The position numbers were made by a program, and so were the translations under genes. DNA of 64,000 bases from Escallonia rubra. Taxonomy: Eukaryota > Streptophyta > Magnoliopsida > Escalloniales > Escalloniaceae. The DNA lies in assembly GCA_033065855.1 (NCBI GenBank), contig JAVXUO010002370.1, positions 62,001 through 126,000 on the forward strand, in the 5' to 3' direction. How positions within the stretch are numbered: position 1 is the stretch's first letter; every line of letters begins with the position of its first letter. The notes under the pieces were generated by a model, which saw only the letters and a program-made list of their open reading frames with translations, was not told where the DNA came from and made no database searches. Of this stretch, positions 45,481 to 57,621 are shown in pieces.

Positions 45481-46394
45481 GTTTTTTACCCTAAGGATTA
45501 AAAGGAACCGAAAAAAAAATGACTCAAGCTAGGAAACTATAGCAATAGGACCATAAAATCAGAGCACCTCACAGTATATATAAAACATTAAACTGACTGA
45601 TTTATACTTGTATATGAATTCTACACTGATCAACTTGCTGTTTAACCTTATGGGTTAACCATCTAGTTGTTCAGAGGGTAATTCTTGGATTTTGGGAGGA
45701 CGTCTGGAAAAGTGGGGTATTGACTAACCTGTTCGGTTCGCCTTGTGGGTCAAATGGGCGGTTAGTCAGTGAGGTGATCATAGATTGTGGAAGAATCTGG
45801 GAAGGTCAAGGTTCTGACCAACCATCTGGTCACCTTGCGTGTTGCCCGGCCGGTTGATCAGTGGGTTGAAAGTTGTTGACTTGAAAATTCTTAGGGAGGT
45901 CAGGCTCCTAATAAACAGTCCGATCACTGGTTGGTCAGTGAGGTAATTTTGGAATTTTGAAAATTTTGTCTGGAAAATAGAGTTCTGACTAACCGTCCAG
46001 TAATCTTGTGGGTTAACCGGTCAGTGAGAGGTTTTGGACTGGAAAAATTTTGGGGAGGTCTGGCTTCTGACTAACCGTCCAGTAACCTGGTAAGTTAACC
46101 CACCGATTGGTTAGTGGGTTGGAAGTTTTGGATTTAAAATTGTTTGGGAAGGTCATGTTCTGACTAATTGTCTAGTCATTCAGGGTGATGAATCGGCTGG
46201 TTGGTCAGTAGGGTTAGGGTTTACTTTTGGATAAAATTTTGGGACAAGAACAATCTGACTAGTTGTCCGGTCACTCAGTGAGTAAACCGGACGGTTCATC
46301 AATATTGTTAGGGTTTGCTTTGGAAATTTTTCTGGGATATGAGGAATCTGGCTAACCATCCAATCACGCGGTTAATGAACCAGCCAGTTGGTCA
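45481..46394 (-). repeat. Tat 3 leader with minisatellite, distal part
   Basis: 45500-45620 matches inverted 35800-35880 of Tat 2. 45640-46394 holds about seven diverged ~95-bp units on the minus strand ('CTGACTAACCGTCCAGTAAC', 'GAATCGGCTGGTTGG'). It is cut at 46395 by solo LTR D and continues at 50785. Confidence 0.75.
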
Positions 46395-49300
46395 TGCAAT
46401 ATCCTGCACTTTTTTGAGCAGTTTTAAAATAATCATATGTGCTCTGAAAGATAAGAAGGTGATAATTTTGAGCAATACTCGGGTATTAGTAGAGTATGAA
46501 AGTCTAAAATGATTTCGAGGTCAAAATATAATTTTGTAAAGTTTTGGGGCCATTTTGTAAATATAGAAATTTTGGGGGCTATTTTATGATTTTGAAAATT
46601 AGGTATATATGTGTCAAGATTTAGAAAACATGTCATATACAATTGCCACCTCTTACTTATTTTGATTGTGACTGATCTAATTAAATATAAACTAATGGTT
46701 TATTTTGAAATTAAAGAAGATAAAATAAGAAAAACAAAAACAGAAAATAGAAAAAGAGAGAGAGAGGAAGAAACAGAGCACGATACTCGGGAAACCGGGG
46801 AAGAAAGGGGAGAGAGAGAGAGAGAGAAATTGGGAGAGATTGAAGAATTTCTTCAAGGGTATTTCTCTACCTCTTACGTGTGCACTTCCATTAGGTGTAT
46901 GTGTGTTTTAACACTGTGAGTAGGTATCCTGCATGTGTAGGTGTGTGTTTTGCTGGGGGATGAAGAGCTTCGGGGTGTGGGATTATGGGGGAATTGGGAG
47001 TGTATGTGTGTGTACGGTATGGTATGGGAGGTTAGTGTATATTGTGTGTGTGTTTAGGGGTTAGTGCATGTGGGTAGAGTTTGGCGGAAGTGGGGGAAGA
47101 AAGGAAACAGTGTGCTTCTGTGCTCAGTGTGTGTATACGTGACAATATGCATGTGTATCAATTGGTGTAATGTGTGTTCAGTGTGTGTACGTGTGTTACC
47201 GAGGATGGGTGTGTGCAGTGTGTGTGTGTGTTCGGCTGGGTGAGTGTGTGTATAATTGCGTGTAACAGTATGTGTAGTATGTGTGTGTTTATGGTGCGTT
47301 AAAGTGTACTTTTGGGGTGTAAATATGTGTATGTTTGTGTACGTGGAAGATATTCTATGTGTGTGTGTGTGTGTTTAAGGTGAAATAGTGTGAGTTTTGA
47401 TTTGAATAGTGACTGTAATTCTCACTAAAAGGGGCAGGATTGGACAGTTTATCCTACGACTTTTTTTTTGAAAATAGTTTCGATTAGATTTTAACCAAGT
47501 TCAAAATAGTGACCCCTTATTATTTTTAGGACAAATTATACTTATGTCCCTGAGGTTAGGGTATAATTACAGGTAATGACAATAGTTTGGACAAATTACA
47601 CTTGTGTCCGTTGACCAAATGGAATCTTAAAAACCCTAACGGTTTTTGTGAAAAGAAATTATTACCCCTTAGTTGAAACCTTAATTTTTTTTAATGCCAT
47701 TACTTCAACCTTTCCCCCACCCCCCAACACACTCCCCCCCCCCCGCCCCACCCCTCTTTCCCACACCACCCCCAACCCCATTTCTTTCTTTCAAGTCCAC
47801 CAGCGCCACCCCTCCCCCTCTTCCCGTCACCCGTCTGCCTCCCCGTTTTTCGTCACCCCGTCATGCCCACAACCTCTTCCCCGGCGCCGCACCCCCATCT
47901 GCCTCCCATTTCCCCTGCGCAACCCGTCTGAACTCCCTCGTCACTGGCACTGCACCCCGTCTTCCTCCCTCATCACCGGCGCTGCACCTCGTCTTCCTCC
48001 CTCGTCACCGGCGTTTCATCCCGTCTTCATCCGCCGTCCTCAGCCCGCCATGGCTTGAACCCAGATGAAGATAGAAAAAGGATCTGGGTTAGATCTAAAG
48101 TGGAGGTGGTGATGGCAGGTGAAAGTAGAGGTGGGTCTCGTCGGTGGCGGCATCGGCTGTGGTGAGTAGTGAGGGTGCGTTACTTTGTGCGGCGGTGTGG
48201 GGCTATGGAGCTGCCGGCGTAAGGCGAGGGAAGGGGCTGCTGCGGGGGGCAAGGTGGGGGGAGAGAAGAGATGGAGGGGGAAAGGCGACGTCGCCGGCGA
48301 TGGGGGCGACACTGGCAGAAGATTGGTCGCCAGCGGTAATTTGAAAATTAGTGTTTTTATACAAACCCTAAAAAACCCTAATTCTAATTTGAACATTTAA
48401 ACCATTATATTGGACATAAGTGTAATTGCCTAAAAAACCTTAATCCTAATTTGAAAACCATTATATTGGATATATGTGTAATTTGTCCAAACTATTGTCC
48501 TTACTTGTAATTTAAACCATTAACTGTTGTAAAGGGAAGTATTGCCATTTTGAAAATACATAACGATGACATCATAAAAAAAATACATTTTTTGGACGGA
48601 ACCCTAACGGATTGACACAAGTGTTATAAAATTAGGGTTTTTTGGTCACGAATGTTACATTTAGAAACTCAGTGTCCTTAACTGTAATTACACCATAACC
48701 TCAAGGATATAAGTGTAATTTGCCCTTATATTTAAGAGACGTGCACTATGAAAATTTTTGGAAATTTTATGTGTCCACGAAGGACCCTAAATTAAGGTAT
48801 CAATTAAAAGGAATTCTCAAACTACTTAATATAGCAAATTAAGTTATTTTAATCTGAAAATTTTATATTGCTAGTATGTTTCATTTTTTAAAATTTCGTG
48901 TCATTTTGAGGTTGATAGCTATTTTATAGCAAACCGGTTTCTATGCGCTTGATCAGGACACTAGTTCGGGATTTTCAAGCGAAAATTTCTTGGAACACTT
49001 TTTTGCTCAAAAATGATATTAGGATGCTTAAAAGGGTATTTTTAAAGTATTTTTAAGATTTTTCCAGTGCGAGGGGCACCAAAGGATTTTTTGGTAATTT
49101 TCCACCCAGAGGGGGTCTCTTGATAATTTTACCTATAAGAGAATACTTCTTGGAAAATTCATATACGATAGGAATATTTTGGTGATTTGACTTACCGAAA
49201 GGATGTCATGGTGATTTAAATATGAGATGAGTGTTTTTGGTAATTTTATACTGAGGGGCATTTTGGTAATTTTACATACCCCGTGAGGGGGTCATTATGG

Positions 49301-50784
49301 GAATAGGAGTAAGTTGGTATTGCATTTATAGAACTGAAGCATGGATTATATTCTAATTATTTGATGTTCCGTTTAGGTTAAAGCAAAAGACTTTCCGGTT
49401 AAACTAGTTTAGCTTCGGATCCAAGTAAGGGTTTCTACGCGAACCTTAAATTCATTAACTTGCATTTGTAAGTATTCTTTCGATTTGCTCATGGCTATTA
49501 TCGAACTCTGAGATATGCATAGATATCAACATGTTATTGCCAAGGAAATCTTTATACTAAACCTGAATCGGTTATTTGAATTATTATCGATGCTCGCCTT
49601 TTATTGTATGCGGAGCAAATTTGATAACGGTTCATCTTCTTTCTTCTAAATTTTTGTCCCTAAATTCAATAAATGTTCTTCCTATTTATTTGTGGCTACT
49701 CTTGAACTCTGAGTAATGAATTGATATCAGCATGCTTAACGATTATTGAAACCTTAATATTGAGCCTAAATCGTTTATTTGAATTCATGTTGACGTTCAT
49801 TTCTTATTGCATGTTGATCATTGAATTGTTTTTTGATTCTATGATTATTGTTTTATGTGTTGACCTGGGTTCTGTTCTAAGGGAGGCGTTATAAGGATGG
49901 TCTATTCCTGCGTGGAACGCATGCTAATACCTAAATGGACTAGTTATTGTACATCATGCATATGTACACTGTATTGTGCATTGCATGTGTGGCATTGCCT
50001 CTGCCCATGGCCAATATCTTCTGAATATGTTTACATTGTATCTTAAAATGATTGTTTTGAAAAGGATTGAAAGTGAATGGCTTGATATTTAATTGAAGGG
50101 GATTGAGCTGAAACTCTTCCCCATACTGTTATCAAACTATTCGTGATTATCTAAAACCCTTCCCCATATTGTGTTTGAAGTATATGTACTCGTTTTGAAA
50201 TCCTTTAGAAAATCATCATTGTATTTTAAAATGATGGATTTGAAAATGATCTTTAAATGATTGTTTTGGTATTTGGTCGAATAGGATTGAGGTGAAACTC
50301 TTCCTCTTGTTGTTATCAAACTGTTTATCATTGTTTGAAATGTTTAGAAAATTATCATCGAATAGACTCTTGAATCGTTTTGTAATTCCTTCAGCTGTTT
50401 CTTGAACAACCTTATTGAGATCTCAAAAGCTCACCATTTATTTAATTCCATTCTGCAGGTTATGATCAACTGTAGATTGCTCATGGATGGGTTAGAGACT
50501 GTGTGAGATTTTGGAGTGCCCACCACTATTTTTGAGTAACAGGACCCCTGTGTGGGTCAGTACTCTTAGCTTGACATTATGTAAAAAACCTAAGTTTTAA
50601 TACTTTAAGCTTAAGCAAATTTTTTTGTAATCTTGTATTTTGAAGAATGTAAGTGATGTATTGAAAGTTACATTTGAACAGAGATTGTATCTATCTTCTG
50701 GGTCTTATGTGATCTTATATAATGTGGTAGGTTAACGCTCCAAGAGTTCGGGGCGACGGAGCTCCGGATTTCTGTGTCGTTACA
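46395..50784 (+). mobile_element. Solo LTR D, with MULE gamma inside
   Basis: Starts TGCAATATCC and ends GTGTCGTTACA, flanked by GGTCA (46390-46394) and GGTTA (50785-50789), 4 of 5. It is the same family as LTRs A, B and C. Removing it rejoins two minisatellite parts into one array. Contains GA-rich sequence (46755-46830), GT-rich sequence (46890-47380), the hairpin with one mismatch (47407-47427) and TTTTGGTAATTT modules (49085-49280). Without the MULE it is about 3.18 kb. Confidence 0.8.
47529..48725 (+). mobile_element. MULE gamma
   Basis: TIR starts GGACAAATTATACTTATGTC (47529); the inverted right end is GGGCAAATTACACTTATATC (48725). Flanks TTATTTTTA (47520-47528) and TTATATTTA (48726-48734) match at 8 of 9. 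Its core (48190-48345) is close to MULE alpha 39040-39190 ('GGGGCTGCTGCGGGGGGC'), so both are copies of one family of about 1.2 kb. Its frames are Pro/Ser-rich with no recognised domain. Confidence 0.85.
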
Positions 50785-51697
50785 GGTTAGTAGGTTTAGG
50801 GTTTATTTTAGAAAATATCTTGGTACAAGTAGGGTCTGACTAACCGTGCGGTCATCCGGGTAGATAAACTGGCTTGTTATTAAGTAAGGGTAAGGTTTTG
50901 TTCAGGGTGAAATTTTGGAAAAGAGGGGTTCTGACCAGTCGTTCTGTCAATCAGGTGGATTAACCGACCTTTTGGTCAGTGGGGTAAGATTTGTTTCTGG
51001 AAAATTTTATGAAAGAGTAGCTTTTGACTAACCGTTCAGTCATCCGGATGGATGAACCGGCCGGTTGGTCAGTGGGTAGTGTTTGGGCATAAGCCAACCA
51101 ATTTCAATTTTTTTTCAAGTAATTCACTTACAGACTAACTGTCCGGTTAAGATCTTGGTAAACCGGCTGGTTAGTCAAAGTCTCCCCTCATTTGCGAAAT
51201 TACCAGTTAGCTTACAGAATATTGGCTGGTTTTCCTACCAACATGCCATAGGCCAACACATGTATTTTCCCAAAAAATGGGTCGAACATTGAATGGTCTG
51301 GGTGTGCAGTTTCTCTCTCAACGCCGGTGTAAGGTCACTCCTATCGGCTCGACTATACCATATACCTCTCTTGTCCGTAACTCAGGTCGTTAATGATGGA
51401 CAATCACGAGTACGTGTACAAGCCGTTTAATATATCAAGAAATTATGAGGTCCTTTTAGTACAAGACCGTGGAGCTGAGGGTACAGTCGAAAGATCGCGT
51501 TGAACTAGGAGGTCCAAGGGCTTCAACTATTGCCCTCAAGTGGTTGGGTAAGGGACAAATGTGCTCGTGTGTGAGGTACATGATAAGAGCACAAGTACCA
51601 CAATTAATCTCATTGTACATATCACAACATACAAAGAAAATATAACAAGGCCGAAAAGCAATAGAAATTGTTTCAAGTCTGGTCCTTTTAGTTTTTA
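50785..51697 (-). repeat. Tat 3 leader, proximal part
   Basis: 50785-51190 holds about four minisatellite units on the minus strand. 51200-51697 is the non-repeat leader, inverted relative to 28356-28915 ('GCCATAGGCCAACACATGTA', 'ATCGGCTCGACTATACCATA'). No ORF is supported. Confidence 0.75.
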
Positions 51698-51698
51698 G

Positions 51699-51716
51699 TC
51701 CCCAGTATAGTGTCCA
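51699..51716 (-). other. Tat 3 primer binding site, worn
   Basis: On the minus strand TGGACACTATACTGGGGA, one base after the LTR end. It agrees with the tRNA-Arg(ACG)-type site of Tat 2 only at its core (TGG, AC and TGGGGA positions), consistent with greater age. Confidence 0.55.
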
Positions 51717-53218
51717 CTGTAGCAAACCGTTCAGAAAAATTCTAGGGAGGATTTCATAGAGTTTCCTTCTTATTTAGTTTGCGCAAAGGAAAAATAAGAA
51801 GAAAAAAAAGGAGAAATGACTCTTAAAATGTCCGAAGGACAACTAATCTATTAAAAACAGGGAAATGGGTTTGGTGACTAAATTATGTAGCAAGAAGGTA
51901 TTAGGCACCTGCTACACCATTTCGGTCTGTACTTCATTTCTATTGATATTCAGCCTTCAAAACATATAACATGTAAATATGAATAAAACTAACCGTAGGT
52001 TTATTTTTATATTTTTGTCTTTTACTTGAAATCAGGGGTCGAATTACCTACGTATCCAGTCCGACCGGAATCAAAATCATCGTAGTTCCACTTTTGTAAC
52101 ACCCCGATATAATTTAACGGATTAATTTTGATTTTTTAAACGGCAATTTATTTTCTTAGCATTTATGTACTTAATAGCGACGTTTTGTCAAACGAGATAG
52201 TGTAATAACCCGTAGATAATTTTTTCTTAATGCATAAATTATCATAACAATTATTTTTGGACCATTTTTGCGATATTAAGTTCGGGAATGAAGTTTTAGC
52301 GACAAATGGAGGTGTAGGGTTTTCATTTTTCCAACTAGGGTTTCTGTTAACATGTATATATTTATAGATAAAGCATTGTTGGGCAGCCACCCTTTAGGCC
52401 GCCAGACACATTTAGAGAGAAGATAGAGAGATTCGGAGAGAAACAAGGGAAGAGATCAAGAAGATTTTTCCCGGCGATCGGCCTTGATTTATCGGTAAGA
52501 TTTCTAAACCCTTTTTCTTTTAATAGTAGTTCATGAAGTTATGGGTTTACGGCTGTCATGGCCCTGCAAAATGGTTGTTGTGTTTTGTTGTGAAATGGGC
52601 TGTGAGTTAGAGAGAGAGAGAGAGAGTTTGCTATGAGAATGTGGAGTGTGGGTTGGAACGGATAGATGGGTTTGACATGGATCTGTGGCGTAACATATGT
52701 TAGTGTTCAGAGTGTATAACATAAAGAAAGATTGAAGAAGGTGACAACCATGGCTGCCGTGAGAGAGAGAAGAGGCTGGCAGCCATGGGCTGCCGTGGTG
52801 CGACATGTAAATGAGGGTTTTGAGTGGATCGGGGTATAATGTATTGGTGGGTTTCAAAATAAAATGGACGCAAGAACAACAAACAGGAATTGGAGCAAGA
52901 CCACTGCCGCACGGCAGTGGGCATGGTAGTGAATGTGTGAGTGTGTTTTTGGGGGTGTTTGCATGTAAATAGTGCGGGTATGTGTATGAGAGTTTCTGTG
53001 AGGGAGTGATTTGAAATGGTATGAGTGGGAAGTTTGAAAAGAGAAAAAGGAATAGGTAGTCCCACTGCCTCACGGCAGTGGGCATTGCAGATGGTATGTA
53101 TATATATTTGGCTGTGTTTTGGAGGTAATGTGTAGGTGATTTTTAGTTTTTAGTGAGTGGTGTGTGTGCATATATATATATAAACTGCTTGTGTACGTGT
53201 GGTGAATATGTGTTCACA

Positions 53219-53254
<36 letters not shown>

Positions 53255-53400
53255 TGTGTGGGTGAAGTGGGTTTAAGCAGGAAGAAGGAGGGGAAGGAAC
53301 TGTGGTTGTTTTTATATTTTGTGTGTATGGGTGGGTGTGTATAGGAGTGTGTATATATGTGTGTGAGTGGAGTGGAATGGTGAGTGCATATGTGGTATAT

Positions 53401-53466
53401 GTGGAAACAGCACTGTTGCTGTGTGGAAACAGCACTGTTGCTGTGTGGAAACAGCACTGTTGCTGT
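53401..53466 (+). repeat. Three perfect 22-bp tandem repeats
   Basis: Units 53401-53422, 53423-53444 and 53445-53466 are identical (GTGGAAACAGCACTGTTGCT plus GT). Each contains the short hairpin CAGCA-CTGT-TGCTG. Confidence 0.97.
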
Positions 53467-55342
53467 GTTGTTTTGGTGTGCATGTGTGAGTTTGTGAAAA
53501 TGGTGAGTGTGCTATTATGGTGTATATATATGTGAGCAATGTGTGTGAGGAAGTGGTGTCGGCAACTGCGGATGTGAGCTGTGTTCTGGGCAGAGAAGAA
53601 ATGGTTGGTCAGTGAGTGCATTAGTTAAGAGAGCGCCCAAGGGAAAAAGAAGGGAAGCGCAGATCGGGTATTTAATTAGCCTTAGGCACGACGAGAGCAT
53701 TGAATACTATACGGTGATTGTTAGCATACGAAATTTAACAGTATAGTACGTTAGGCCATATTAGAATTTACGGCAAAATTACATAATTTTCTGAAATCAC
53801 ATGTATTTTTAGTATTTTCTGTAATTTCAGATTCGTAAAATCCTTTTGGAGCCTTTCAACCCTGAAAATGTTCTGGGAAAAATTATAGTAATGTCTTTAT
53901 GGTATAAATAAGACTCAGTTTGAATATGATGATTTTTGGACTTGATTTTTCTATGGTTTTGTATCGCGTTGTTTTTGGCAAAATGAATAATTTAAAAATA
54001 GTTTCAATGCCTTTTTATTTCTGATTTAAATTTCTGTAATTTTTATACATATTTTAAATCTGTTACAAAAATTACGGGACTTTATTTTCACCTAGAAACA
54101 TTTATGGATATTTATGGGTTTTTACTGTATTTAAAGAAATTAATTTTAATTTGAAAATATTGAAATTTCAGAAAATTAATATTTTGACTTTTTATAATAT
54201 TTTAAGCTATAAAATATTTTTATTGTAATTTATAATGAATTTTGGAATATTGTTACGCATTAAGGAGTGTACGGGATTTTTGGGGTAGGTTGGCCGTGTG
54301 GGAGGCGCGCTTTGAGTTGAGCGATTTCGGAGTTAGAAGTGAGCACGTGGTGGGTAGCTGATATTAGGTTATTAGTATAGTAGCATAGATTGTGTTCTAA
54401 CAAATAAATTGTGAATCTAGGTCATTCAGAAATTATTGATCGAGGTTTGGTAGCATTGCTTAGATTGGACCGAAGTAAGGAATTCTATCTGAACCCTATT
54501 TCATTATTTTGATTTCAAATGCTTATAACAACAGTTTTACAAACTAGATCGAATGTTGATTTTTATGATTAACATAAAGATGTTTTTAAATTGCCCATGA
54601 AACCCTAAATTGAACCTTATAGCAATCGTTTGGAATTCTGTTTCATCTCATCTGGGAATTCATTGTTCATTTGATATGTTTATTGATTGCTCATCGTAAA
54701 GCATTTTCAATTGTATTTACTCCTTCTAAATGTTCACATGAGTTAGTAATTTGGGAGTTATAAGGATGGTCTGTATTGCTGGAGTTATAAGGATGGTCTG
54801 TTGGTTGGGTTAAACTAGTACCTAAATGGACTAGTCAGCATATGTAAAGCGTATCGAGCACTATCGGAATGGCTTTGCTATAGTGTACTGCTCACGTTCA
54901 ATGTTTTATATCCCTGTTTTATTATACATAAAGTGTTTTGAATAACTGTTACTTGAGGGATTGAGTTGATATCCATCCCTATGTTTATATTGAAATGTTG
55001 TGGTTTTCTTTTAAAATCCTTTTGAAAATCATCATTTGATTGTATATAGAAAATCATTTGAATCGCTTTGTTTCTCCTTTTTAAAAGTTGTCGTTGGTTT
55101 AAATGAAAAATTGTCCGTACCATTTTCTTATTTTTAAATCATTGATCGACCTTACTGGGCTCTCGAAAGCTCACTCTCCTTTGACTTCCTTTCCGCAGGT
55201 GATTAGTAGCATTAAGTTGCCCGAATAAGGAATAGGCCGAGCGAGCCGAAGAATTTAAATTTAAGTTTAGTATTGATCGTTAGGATCCCTGCGTGGGTGA
55301 AACGTTATTGTTTAAAATTTTCTTAGACTTAGATTTGGTATT

Positions 55343-57091
55343 CACTGCAAGAAAATCCACTTTAGCGACGGACAATTCCGTCGCTAATAGTGGTAATCCG
55401 TTGGTAAAGACTTTTAGCGACGGACTGTCCGTCGCTAAAAGTCCGTGGTTACAAAACCCGTTGCTAAAAGATTAGCGACGGATTTTGGTGATCCGTCGGC
55501 AAATGTTTACTTTTACCGACGGAAATAATTACTTTTAGCGACGGAAAATTTCGTCGCTAAAGGTATTTTCTATATTTTTCTAATATTTTAATTTCTGAAT
55601 AAAAAATCTTTTAGTGGCTAAAATTCCGTCGCTAAAAGTCCACTGTAAAAGTATTTAGTAACATTAATTCCGTCGCTAAAAGTCTTTAAATCATTTACCA
55701 ACAGATTTTTAACGACAATTTCATTACTAAAAGTCTATATCTAAAAATATTTACCATTTTGCAGAAGGACTTTTAGCGAATGAATTCCGTCGCTAAATCC
55801 CAAAAGGCTGTTTTTTATTTTTATTAATTTTTAAAATGCCAAATTTGTTTTAGACAGTTACTTCTAATCAACTAATCCAACAATAATTTAATTATTTAAA
55901 CTAGCATTCATCTTTACCAAATTCCAAGTAAAACAAAAGATTTAAGCTAGATGTCAATACGTATCTCAAAATTCAAAATCTCAATATGAAACTAAAAAAC
56001 CTACTAAAAAACAACACATTGCAAAATAATGGCTACAGGAATGACTACACACCTTCCAAAATCCCCTTCCTGTATCCCCCTTCTTAAAAAACAAGGACAA
56101 TGGTAATATACACACCATAATTAACCACTAATTAACACTTGATCCCACGATACAGGAAAAGGAAAAAAGACAACAGTTGGGTACAAAGCCCTTCTCTTGA
56201 AAGGAATGCCTCTGATAATTATCTAATGGTACAAAGCAACAAGAGCGGCCCCGATGAACTGACCAACACCAACCCAGAAGATCCACTGAAAGGCAGGATG
56301 AAAAACAAAAGTTAGAGCTCATTTATGGATTCAAATTGGAACTTAAATCGTCATCCCATGCATGGTCTTTGTTCTAAATGATTACAGCATCAACTAATTC
56401 CCAATTCCCAATTGTAGACCAAACCCTACTACAAAAATTGCAAAAAAATAAAAAGAAAGGGTTCAAAAAACTAAGAATCAAACATTGGATCAGAAAATTT
56501 ACCTTGTTTTCACCGTCAAAATAGCCACCATACGGTGGCCGGCGACAATGGAGTTCAGCGGGGAAGATGCGTGCGGGACTGTAGCACCGGGTGTGCGTGG
56601 CTGTTTCACCCGCGGGGTGTGCGCCGCGTGCCTAGCTGCTGGCGCCGGCGGGGATGCGGTGGCAGGTGTGGCACGGGGGTGAGGTGGGAGGGCTGTAGAG
56701 AGAAGAGAGATGCATAGAGAAAACAGAAGAGAAGAAGAGAAGCTGCGGCTGGGAGAAAAGAAAGCAACTAGGGTTTGTGTCTATTTATATAACTTTTAGC
56801 GACGGATTTTCACCGTCGGTAAAAGTCCGTCGGTAAAAGTTATTTAAATATTATTTTTTTTTTAAAAAAGCTTTTTAAAGAAGGTAGAATTTTTCAAATT
56901 CAAATTAGCGACGGATTTACCGTCGGTAAAAGTCCGTCGCTGAAAATATTTACCGACGAAAACTTCCGTCGGTAACTATCTTTAGCGACAGACGTTTACC
57001 GACGGAAATATCTGTCGCTAAAGTGCTTTTTAGCGACGGAAATTGATCCTTCGCTAAAAATCCGTCGCTAAAAACACTTTTTCTTGTAGTG
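55343..57091. mobile_element. Non-autonomous CACTA element with captured aquaporin exon
   Basis: Ends CACTGCAAGAAAA (55343) and, inverted, CACTACAAGAAAA (57091), flanked by the 3-bp TSD ATT (55340-55342 and 57092-57094). About 450 bp at the left and 320 bp at the right are crowded with TTTTAGCGACGGA-like subterminal repeats in both orientations, the usual CACTA/En-Spm arrangement. No transposase is present. The 56040-56700 centre holds exon-like sequence on the minus strand. The element lies in solo LTR E. Confidence 0.93.
56150..56285 (-). pseudogene. Captured last exon of a PIP1-type aquaporin gene
   Basis: On the minus strand a pyrimidine-rich acceptor CATCCTGCCTTTCAG ends at 56286, and the next codons read W-I-F-W-V-G, then 'FIGAALVALYH', a stop codon, then 'IIIRGIPFKRR'. 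PIP1 aquaporins end WIFWVGPFIGAAL..LYH..VIRAIPFK, and their last intron falls just before this Trp codon, so the exon boundary is kept too. Damage: two extra codons after WIFWVG, and a stop after YH. It is only the membrane helix 6 end and cytosolic tail, so it cannot form a channel. An upstream donor-like AAG|GTAAAT at about 56500 could splice to it. Confidence 0.85.
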
Positions 57092-57418
57092 ATTTCAATT
57101 ATGACAGTTGATTGAGAGTATGGTTTGATTTATGGATAGTTGCTCTGACAGCTTGTGACATTATTGTGATCGATCGATTGTTTAACAATCCAGAAATTCT
57201 AGGATGTTACAACTCTAATCCTACGGGGGGCGACAATACTTCGGCCTTAGACTCGAACTATGAAATAAAGGACCCTTTTGGAGTTTTTATGTAATAGAAA
57301 TTCGATTGCAAGGAAAGGGAATTCGAACTAAGGTTGTTATAATACTAATAAACTTAATAAAAAAATAAAATCAAATAATCCTTTAATAAATAAAAAAGAC
57401 TACAAAAATGGGTGTCTA

Positions 57419-57621
57419 CTGAGCCCCTCGGTGTGGGAGCTCGCTTGCGAGCGAACAAAACCGTAAAAGGACGAAACATTCCTGGTAGTAGAAATATAGA
57501 AAATACCATAAGACTGAAACCGACTCAAGACTCAAAGAGATATGTGGTCAAACCTTGGTAAGGCTTTCTACGTATCCCTAAAAAAGGAAATAACTTGATG
57601 TAGTTTGGAAATGGTGGGGAT
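57419..57621 (-). other. Unassigned sequence between Tat 3 LTR and element F
   Basis: Contains the inverted repeat GCTCGC-TT-GCGAGC near 57441-57454. On the minus strand a purine-leaning CCGAGGGGCTCAG lies directly before the LTR start, and 'GGGATACGTAGAAAGCC' lies further upstream. It could be the 3' internal end of a Tat-type element, which would make the LTR at 51718-57418 shared by two elements. No ORF. Confidence 0.35.

Larger units (their letters stand above)
52095..57211 (+). mobile_element. Solo LTR E, with a CACTA element inside
   Basis: Starts TGTAACACCCCGATAT and ends GGATGTTACA, flanked by ACTTT (52090-52094) and ACTCT (57212-57216), 4 of 5. Removing it restores the Tat 3 LTR. 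Contains GT-rich sequence (53150-53520), a three-copy 22-bp repeat, an AT-rich half (53700-54250) and an 'AAGGATGGTCTGT' duplication at 54755-54800. Without the CACTA element the LTR is about 3.4 kb. No internal domain is attached. Confidence 0.75.
51718..57418 (-). mobile_element. Tat 3 LTR, minus strand, split by solo LTR E
   Basis: The LTR end lies at 51718 and the start, inverted (TAGACACCCATTTTTGTAG), near 57418. The parts 51718-52094 and 57217-57418 join into a sequence collinear with the other Tat LTRs: 'GTAGTTC' meets 'AATCCTACGG', as in inverted 3130-3165. The joined LTR is far shorter than 1.28 kb (about 580 bp), so it has also lost sequence. Confidence 0.65.

Noticed and set aside
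47648-48400. Pro/Ser-rich open frames of 118-136 codons in MULE gamma
   Set aside because: Overlapping frames on both strands in simple C-rich sequence, with no recognisable motif.
52531-53621. Minus-strand frames of up to 184 codons rich in His, Thr and Ser
   Set aside because: They are the complement of GT-rich LTR sequence; the repeats CACACA and ACATAC explain their composition.
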